From the NCBI GenBank assembly GCA_016169945.1, contig JADLSH010000395.1, positions 8,026,001 to 8,090,000 of the forward strand: a stretch of 64,000 nt of DNA, written 5' to 3'. The notes under the pieces are model-generated. The model ran no database searches and was not told the DNA's origin. It worked only from the letters and a program-made list of their open reading frames with translations. Both the position numbers and the translations under genes were made by a program. Below, one piece after another: positions 57,458 through 64,000 of this stretch (positions are counted from its first letter, which is position 1; each line of letters opens with the position of its first letter). The stretch is from Trachythela sp. YZ-2020 (lineage: Eukaryota; Cnidaria; Anthozoa; Malacalcyonacea; Clavulariidae).

Positions 57458-58330
57458 ATGAACATAATTTGTACTTCAGTAAGAAATTGTGTACTTATTG
57501 AGCGGAGTACCCGCATATATATATATATATATATACATGAACTTGTCCTCCAATTGATGCTTGAATATACGCATATACGCCAAATGACCACTACGATTCA
57601 GCAGATGATCAAAGATGAAAAAAGCAAAAAAAACCTCCCAAAAAAAAACTCCCAAAGGTGACCAAAGCCAGAGCCAAGCAAAGCCACTTACTACTTACTT
57701 TAGAATTTTATTGCCATTTTCTGCCATTATAAGTATAATTTAAAATTAATATAGATTATTTAGTTTATTAACTTTCATAAAACAATGCATATTATGATAT
57801 TGTAAATATATATTTTGGCATATTAATACAATAGTAATATATTTGTTTGATTGTGTTAGTGCTGGACAAGCTCCCATATTCCGATTTCATCACCTAAATG
57901 CGAGTGCGGATTTAGTCAAATGAACATAATTTGTACTTCAGTAAGAAATTGTGTACTTATTGAGCGGAGTACCCGCATCTATATATATATATATACATGA
58001 ACTTGTCCTCCAATTGATGCTTGGAATCACAAAATATACGCCAAATCCTGGTTACGACCACATAATTCAGCAGATGATCAAAGGGTAAAAAAACGCAAAA
58101 TGGACCAAAAACTCCCAAAGGTGACCAAGAGCAGACAGCAGCAAAGCCAAGAGTCTGGGACTTACTTTAGACTTTAGACATTATTGCCATTTTCTATTAT
58201 TATAAAATTATCATAGATTATCAGTAGAATTTAGTTTGTTAACTTTCATAAAACATGCATATTGTAAATATATTATTTGGCATATTAATACAATAGTAAT
58301 ATATTTGTTTGATTGTTTCTTCAGGTGTAG
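57448..58330 (+). repeat. tandem duplication, about 465-bp unit with (TA)n
   Basis: ATGAACATAATTTGTACTTC begins units at about 57,458 and 57,922. Both contain GAGCGGAGTACCCGCAT followed by a (TA)n microsatellite of different length, then GAACTTGTCCTCCAATTGAT. Divergence is mostly small indels. Confidence 0.85.
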
Positions 58331-59079
58331 TGCTGGTTATAGGGTATATAGTATATACTTCATGTAACATTGTGGGGACTTGAGGGAGGGGTCATGACAG
58401 CTTTTGAAGAAAGGAAAATTGTACGACCGACAAGAAAAACTTCACAAGGAAATGCGCATTCCGCCACTGCACAATCATCTTTGAGTTTCAAAGTATTCAA
58501 AGTTATTCAAAGTATGGCAGGCATTGTGGAATACAAGCGAGTATGATGAACTTCTGGATCTTTTGAAGGACGATGTTACGTGGTTCAACTTGGTGAAAGG
58601 TAACTGAGTGAGGTGCTTGTGTGGGAGGTGTGTGGGGGGTGACACCCACCCTCCGTTTTTGAGTATTTAAACTGATTTCTTAGATCATTTTTTGTCTGAA
58701 ACTCGGCTTGTTAGTTTGTCTTATTTGCAGCCAAATAGGTCATTAGTAGGTAACATTCTCAAGCGGCATTTGCGACAATTACATCACATTTAATGACCAT
58801 GAATCAGTATTAATGAGAATTAGCATGAGGTTGAGTTAACATATGAGTGTACATATTGAGTATATACAGAATTTTAATGGATGTGTTGAGTGTACGTACA
58901 GATTAATGAAGGTACATAATTATAAAGGCACATAATAATGAGCATACGCACAAGATTCTAATGAGTTACATAGTACGTAATGATAATTTTGTATTTTACT
59001 GCACATGCCATAAATAAGCTATAAAAACACCTGCTTTTATTCGGTTTTCATTGCTAACTAGGTATTTAGTTTGAGAATG
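58331..59079. other. no gene recognised
   Basis: Short frames such as WQALWNTSEYDELLDLLKDD near 58,510 are open but unlinked to anything recognisable. Confidence 0.35.
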
Positions 59080-59084
59080 AATTT

Positions 59085-59490
59085 TTCACAAAAGTTTGAG
59101 CAGTCGACCTGGGCTAGTAGTGTTCATGCAGACAAAGTTTTATTCCTTGGAATATAAAAAACGTTTCAGTTTGCCACGCAGAGGCTGTTTCTTGAGAAGT
59201 TTGCAAACTTAGTAAAGAAAGGTGTTGCGGCTGTGAGTGTTATCACCCAAGTCAGCGCCAGCATGACTGTCTTTTTTATCAGAAGAGGAGAGATGGCAAA
59301 TGTATGGTTTGGAAGCCATAGACTGAGTGATCGGTAAACGTATGGTATGGAGAGAATTTATTGAAGCAGCTAGACTGATGAAGCTGCAGTACCATAAAGA
59401 TGTTTGTGATCATTTCGAAAATTTAGAGAAAAGTCCTGATTCAACGTGTCTATTTGTTGATGGAACTTCATCTAAACTCTGAGAATGGTG
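59085..59490 (+). pseudogene. Cys-rich and helical fragments, unrecognised
   Basis: One frame opens MNFSQKFEQSTWASSVHADK. A neighbouring one has CGCECYHPSQRQHDC, zinc-finger-like. From 59,342 a third reads VWREFIEAARLMKLQYHKDV and CDHFENLEKSPDSTCLFVDG. The order suggests a broken gene of the Polinton cargo. I cannot name it. Confidence 0.3.
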
Positions 59491-59586
59491 AATTTGAGTC
59501 TATTGTGAATTATATTTCGTACTGGAGAGAGGATAGACTTTAAAAACAATTACGTAATCCATTTGAACAAGTTTGGGCAAAGACAT

Positions 59587-59626
59587 TGACGTCACAGGAA
59601 GTGTAACTAAGTAGACAGTATAAAAG
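59587..59626 (+). promoter_or_regulatory. CRE and TATA box before GRF gene 1
   Basis: TGACGTCA at 59,587 and TATAAAAG at 59,619, with ATG 59,673 about 50 bp downstream: a compact core promoter. Confidence 0.55.
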
Positions 59627-59672
59627 GTTTTGGTTATCAGTGGTGTACTCAGTGGAGACTGCGCTTAGCTAG

Positions 59673-60050
59673 ATGGAGTATCTATATGGATACCCAGCAT
59701 CTCATTCAACAACTAGCAATGGTTCGTTTTGGTTCTGTGGACAAAATCCTAGCTGCAATTATTTCTGTCCCGGAGACGAAAGTTACCAGTTTGAAAAGGC
59801 TATAGCTGCTTGGAGATCTACGGATATGAAACAACCTGTATGTCACGGACATCACAGGCTGGCAAAAATGTGCATTGTTACCGATCAAATGAAAGAGAGT
59901 TACGGCAGACCATTCTTTGTTCGTTAAGATTGGGAAAGTCCTTGCTCTTTCTGGATGTGGCCTGATGTAAAAGGAATAATAAGGATCGCATTTTCTTTTG
60001 CTGTCCTAATGAAAAGGATAAATCTAGTCAATTCTTTGAATTTGAAGCTT
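59673..60050 (+). pseudogene. GRF zinc-finger protein 1
   Basis: From ATG 59,673 the frame reads NGSFWFCGQNPSCNYFCPGD, then AIAAWRST, then a GRF-type finger: CHGHHRLAKMCIVTDQMKES and YGRPFFVR. An in-frame TAA replaces the next residue, and the finger continues DWESPCSFWMWPDV. A second finger core is in the next frame: NNKDRIFFCCPNEK then QFFEFEAL. GRF fingers bind single-stranded or unusual nucleic acids in topoisomerase, APE2 and NEIL3 families. Broken by one stop and one shift. Confidence 0.55.
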
Positions 60051-60232
60051 TGAACTATAGTATGCCCCCATTGTGTAATTACTTTTTAAGCGTAGGAAAT
60101 GAGAACCACCTCAAGGCTAAAGCTGTAAATGAATTGACGAACAATTTTCAGAGTGTGAGCCTTTGTTAGTTTACAATATCAGTTTACTTGTATAATCAGT
60201 TTACTTGTACAAGGGTGTATGTAGAAGGGTGT

Positions 60233-60780
60233 ATGTACAGATTATCCGAGAGTATAAACTTAGATTGCAGATGCGGCTCGGCATATTGTTCACAGCTTTC
60301 AGAGAGAACTTTGCTGGATTTGTTTGTGTTGCTTGCCATCAAGGCTGAACACGATGGAAAACATGGAAAACCTGCTTATTGTTCGACAAAGAAAAACGGT
60401 TCATTTTGGTTTTGTGGAATAAAACCTAGTTGTGGTTTTACTTGTTCAGTGGACGACGTTGGTTACCTGTTTCAATCGGCTTTGGCAGCTTGGAGAGCCA
60501 CAATGTCGAAAGCCTGCAAAGTTACGTGTTGTGAAAGACCAAATGAAAGAGAGCTATGGGGGATCATACTTTACGTATGCAGAATGTGAAAACCTGTGTT
60601 TCCGCTGATGAAATCAAGTTGAGAAACCAAATTGTTATCACGGACAGCCAAGCTCCATACAGAAAGTGGAAAAGGAGGGTCCTAAGAAAGGTCAATGTTC
60701 TTTTGCTGTTTTAATGAGAAAGAAACCGTGTGATTATTTTCAATGGGTACTTGAAGAACGAACAAAGGCGTCCTGTGTTG
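60233..60780 (+). pseudogene. GRF zinc-finger protein 2 (paralogue of 1)
   Basis: A unique N-terminus (MYRLSESINLDCRCGSAYCS and LLDLFVLLAIKAEHDGKHGK) precedes NGSFWFCGIKPSCGFTCSVD and LAAWRAT, paralogous to gene 1. The GRF parts follow in shifted frames: KDQMKESYGG, CYHGQPSSIQKVEKEGPKKG and CDYFQWVLEERTKASC. The start is uncertain; the frame is open upstream without ATG to 60,188. Two tandem copies suggest a duplicated cargo gene. Confidence 0.5.
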
Positions 60781-60789
60781 AAGAACCTT

Positions 60790-61340
60790 TCATACCATTA
60801 TTCTACAATAGCTTTTATTCCGGTTCTCAGCAGAACTGAAACACTTATACATAAAAAGTATAGTAAAACCTATTTTGTATTGTTGAGAAAAAAATATTTT
60901 TCAAATACATAAATGAAATGTTTCACGCGTTGTGCTCATTTACTGTTGCTGTGTTAAGTGGAAAAGATGGATTTGATTTTCGATGAACTTTAAAGAAATA
61001 ATCTAGACATTGATATGAAAACGTTATCATATCATATAAATTATTTACTTGAACATCATAAGTTTACATTTCAAGCGTTCATTGTAAATTCCCTCGATCT
61101 GAGATTGATGTTAGCAATTTCGGTCGTGCTATGGCTTACATAACACTGGTTTATTTGATGAAAGACTCAGAGGATGTTACACGTAGAACTGCACAATTAG
61201 TTGCTACACCTCTTAAAGCTTCGATTTCACAGAGTTTAAGACGAAGAAAGTTTTTTTCCGTGAATTGATTTCTTATGCCAACCTTTTTTTTGGTACAAAG
61301 TACATGAACATGTGAAATAGAACTTAATATATGTTTTGCA
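60790..61340. other. no gene recognised
   Basis: AT-rich, with short open frames (for example FDERLRGCYT-type fragments near 61,150) that I cannot link to a domain. Confidence 0.35.
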
Positions 61341-61350
61341 CATATGCACA

Positions 61351-61743
61351 ATGGATGTGAGATTTAAAAGATCTGTAAATTTTTATATTTGTGGGCAGAC
61401 TCAAAGTGGCAAATCATATCTCATTCGCTGCATGCTACATCATTTAGAAGAACTTTTCAGTCCTGTTCCAACCAAAGTAATTTACTGCTATGGAGAGTTA
61501 CAAGAAGAATTTGACAAATTATTAAGAACCCTTCCGAATGTTGAATTGGTGGAAGGTTTTCCAAACGACTTACATGACTTAACAGATGGGCATGATAATT
61601 CTCTAATCATACTAGATGATTTGATGTCTCGTTGTTCCAATGACCAACATGTATCAGACCTATTTACACACGGTGCTCATCAACGTGGTATATCTGTGTT
61701 GTACCTTGCTCAAAATTTATTTCCACCCGGTAAATTGTCATGA
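61351..61743 (+). CDS. Polinton packaging ATPase (truncated)
   Basis: I start at ATG 61,351 (MDVRFKRSVNFYICGQTQSG). Walker A GQTQSGKS lies at residues 14-21, Walker B LIILDDLM near residue 88, and an arginine/Gln-rich sensor region THGAHQRGISVLYLAQNLF near residue 110. This is the FtsK/HerA-like ATPase that drives genome packaging in Polintons and related viruses. At 131 residues it lacks about the last third of the usual length: the frame stops right after NLFPPGK, where homologues continue. Its stop overlaps the start of the next gene. Confidence 0.8.
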   Translation: MDVRFKRSVNFYICGQTQSGKSYLIRCMLHHLEELFSPVPTKVIYCYGELQEEFDKLLRTLPNVELVEGFPNDLHDLTDGHDNSLIILDDLMSRCSNDQHVSDLFTHGAHQRGISVLYLAQNLFPPGKLS

Positions 61744-61757
61744 ATGATCGGCGAGTA

Positions 61758-62233
61758 AAAAAGCGTCAAGAAAACAGAAGAAGCAGTACCTTAATAAGAA
61801 ACGTGGAAATTTATTGACAGCTATTTTGCCACCAGTCCGAAGTGTACTTGGAAGTTTGTTAGTAAAATTAAACGAATGGTATTGGTCCCGGAGAACGCGC
61901 TTAACAGATACGAACAAAGACTTGAAAGTTAGCCGATTATGGCCAAACATGATGCATAAAGATACGGAAATGTCAAATATTCTTCAAAGTATGGATATGG
62001 ATGATGCTGAAAAGCAAAAAATGTACCATGTGAACATGGAACGTTATCTAGACTTAAGGTGCCAAAAGGACAGTAAAATACCAACCGTTCGGATAGCACC
62101 TAATGCCAAAAATAAAGAGGAACCCAAAGAAAAGGCACAATTATCTGACGCACCTAGAAATACCTAGAACAATGCGTCCAAGAGCTACAGCACTTTTAAA
62201 CCGATTGAAAGCAAGACCTGACGTTATTTCTTA
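61758..62233 (+). pseudogene. Polinton PX/PY-like protein
   Basis: Reads KKRGNLLTAILPPVRSVLGS then SRLWPNMMHKDTEMSNILQS, MDDAEKQKMYHVNMERYLDL, and, after a shift near 62,150, RTMRPRATALLNRLKARPDV. Small basic proteins with this layout (a short hydrophobic N-terminus, a conserved E-M-x-x-I-L block and a C-terminal LLxRLK) accompany Polinton ATPases, as I remember the PX/PY type. Its role is unknown, perhaps in virion assembly. No ATG precedes the conserved start. Confidence 0.5.
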
Positions 62234-63036
62234 AAATGTTCCTTTCAGTTGCTCACCATCGTAATCTTTGAGTTTATACACAGGAGGATCTCAACTTTCG
62301 TTTTATTTTACTAATTCTAACTTGGTCACTGTGCCATACTTTGTTGTAAACTGTGCCATACTTTCTTTTTGTTTTCAACAGTAACATTTGCTGGTTTTGT
62401 TTTAATACTACGATGAACACTATGATTGTAAGAATACACTAAATCAAGCTACATGTCAATGTATCTTATTGTTTTCTTTGCTGTGATGTATCGCCACATT
62501 CTTGTCTTCAGAGTACAGATCAAACATTCCACGATAGAGGCTTTCGTTTCATGTTGTACAGCTCTATGCCCTCTTCTTTCATCAATGCTCGAAAATGTTT
62601 GTTTAAAAACTCTGTTCCTTGATCTGTCATGATCTTTTCAGGCTTGCATCCAGAAGACAAAATGACTTTGAAAGCTTCAACTAGAGAAGGACCTGTTTTA
62701 TTTTTCAGTGGGACTACCCAGGCATACTTTGAAAAAGCGCCAATGCAAGCAGATAACGATACCCATCGTTAACCTTTTGCATGGATTGCATGTCTGCTAA
62801 ATCCATTTGCCATTGCTGATCGATGCCACCTATGATCACATGGTTTCTTTTAAAATTGCAATGGATAGGTTTATGTAAAGTGTACGCATCTTGTTTCATT
62901 AACCATTCTTTGATTATCTTACAGCTAGTATTTAATTTTCCTTCCTTTTTTACGTCATCGTACAAATGATCCACACAGCCAAATCCTCCCGAACGGTTTG
63001 GATCATAAAAAAAATGCTAGACAAGTAGTCGTCCAT
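62230..63036 (-). pseudogene. Polinton retroviral-like integrase
   Basis: From ATG near 63,036 (MDDYLSSIF) the minus strand reads GGFGCVDHLYDDVKKEG, IIKEWLMKQDAYTLHKPI, IDQQWQMDLADMQSMQKVND (first catalytic Asp), then, after a shift near 62,755, KYAWVVPLKNKTGPSLVEAF, IMTDQGTEFLNKHF (second Asp), and, in a further frame, a segment where the third Glu context IVECLICTLKTRMWRYIT lies. The C-terminus PPVYKLKDYDGEQLKGTF is near 62,235. The chromo-like linker is partly deleted. It would insert the element with 6-bp duplications. Broken by three or more shifts. Confidence 0.75.
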
Positions 63037-64000
63037 GTTCAACTATCACTTATAGAATGAGAGAAATATTTTATTCTTTGACATTTTGAATACTATCTCT
63101 TTCATTAGTTTTGTTTGTCAGCTGTACATCGTTTTCAACAGGTTTGTAGTTTTAGGGCACGATGGTCAGTTGCTATGCAATTTGCTCCCTGAAGCGCGGT
63201 TGTTGTTAAAAACAAAATTGCGTTGTCTTACTTATAACTGTGTTGTCTTGCATTGTCTTACCTAAATCGAGTTAGAATTTTCTGCCTCTCACAAGAAAAT
63301 TGGACATCGCGAGATAGTATACTTCAAATTAGGTTTTTGGGAACGAGTTTGTCAAAAATCTTTGGAAATCAGCGATAAGCGCTTTACGAAAAAAACATCA
63401 TTTTTAGGGATGTATTCTTGAATCGTGCATTTTTTGAAATTTTGTGGGAAACTTCCAAATAATACAACATATAAAATACATATTCATAACACATTTTGTT
63501 GCTTATTGGTCGTTTGCATATGTAAATTATTCTTTGTCATACGAGGCATGTCGACCAATAAAAATTCGGGCAATACTGGCGGTCAAAGAGTGACTGTGTG
63601 AGTACAGAATGAGTCCGATGTAAAGGCTCATTCAAAAATACGAGATGGAGACAAGCAGAAAGTTCGTCGTATATTACGGCAACAAGAGCTTTGGATCAAA
63701 AGGTAAGCCTTACAAGTAAACGTATATCTCAACTACGGAGTATATCATTAGCACACACACAACAAAAGCTGCTTTAGCATGTAGAATTGTGGACTCCTGT
63801 TTTGTGGGCTCCTGTTTTGTGTTTATATGAAGACTGAAGACATATGTACAGAAGATCGCCGAGATACGGTTAGGGGCATAATCGAGGGGGGTAGCTTGCC
63901 AACATGTTAGGGGTACGGCGTCAATTTATTTGGTCCATTCAAAAATTAAGTATCGTCAGCTTACCTTTTCAGAAGAGTAAATTTTATGCTAATAGAATAG
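63037..64000. other. no gene recognised, one possible short exon
   Basis: METSRKFVVYYGNKSFGSK (ATG at about 63,645) is followed directly by GTAAGCC, a good donor, so a first coding exon at 63,645-63,701 is possible. The rest shows nothing I can support. Confidence 0.25.

Larger units (their letters stand above)
59080..63036. mobile_element. Polinton/Maverick remnant
   Basis: Carries a FtsK/HerA-type packaging ATPase and a second Polinton-type protein on the plus strand and a Polinton-type retroviral-like integrase on the minus strand, plus two GRF zinc-finger genes. DNA polymerase B, protease and capsid genes are absent, and the terminal repeats were not found. Complete elements are 15-20 kb, so this is a deleted copy or a part of one reaching beyond the window. 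Boundaries are approximate. Confidence 0.75.

Noticed and set aside
59370..59395. CTGATGA sequence as a hammerhead ribozyme core
   Set aside because: The second conserved GAAA segment and pairing stems are missing.

Overview
The window is nuclear DNA of a metazoan. It is AT-rich and has spliceosomal GT-AG introns, tRNA-derived SINEs, CR1/L2-like LINEs, BEL/Pao and Ty3/gypsy LTR elements, a Polinton and many MITEs. The mix of multi-copy gene families (G2E3/HECT-like, ZNF862/hAT-like, KDZ-like, ISL2EU-like, Polinton) fits a cnidarian best, but that is inference from remembered families. I see no clearly conserved single-copy host gene. Almost everything supportable is a transposable element, whole or broken.

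Layout. 1-5.9 kb: a BEL/Pao retrotransposon on the minus strand, with Gag-protease open and pol broken but integrase open to the left edge. 6-14 kb: MITEs, a Harbinger-type Myb/SANT remnant, a Tc1/IS630-type pseudo-transposase, one copy of a TTAA-flanked element and a cluster of long hairpins carrying CRE sites. 14.07-17.76 kb: a three-exon coiled-coil and PHD-finger gene with small frameshifts. 18-24.5 kb: a KDZ-like transposase remnant, MITEs and a complete TTAA element. 25.3-27.8 kb: an internally deleted Ty3/gypsy element. 28-33 kb: SINEs, including a large SINE palindrome, and fragments of a HECT-like gene. 43.6-46 kb: LINE fragments. 46-48 kb: an ISL2EU-like remnant (THAP-like fragment facing a YqaJ-PHD-C48 gene). 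48.9-49.8 kb: a second Tc1/IS630-type remnant. 49.9-55.1 kb: a Ty3/gypsy element scrambled with a LINE into a 967-bp chimeric tandem array. 56-58.3 kb: LINE and ZNF862/hAT-like remnants and a direct repeat. 59-63 kb: a Polinton/Maverick remnant with packaging ATPase, a second structural-type protein, retroviral-like integrase and two GRF zinc-finger genes.

The main discovery candidate is a 7,593-bp DNA element at 34,010-41,602. It has perfect 16-bp terminal inverted repeats, a perfect 6-bp target duplication (ATTATA), and sits inside a LINE reading frame that resumes on its far side. It carries two minus-strand genes. Gene A is an intact six-exon gene (299 codons, every intron GT-AG and every phase compatible) for a basic protein with a Cys/His finger. 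Gene B is a large protein with a Cys-rich zinc region, a D-x-P-H-x-x-K transposase-like motif, a SAP motif, beta-propeller-like segments and a C-terminal helix with a candidate acidic residue. Clusters of ACCGCA motifs lie just inside both ends. I cannot place it in a named superfamily. I propose that gene B is its transposase and gene A a DNA-binding partner.

A general caution: many reading frames here are broken by single-base shifts. Some could be assembly indels rather than decay. Gene A, however, is free of them.
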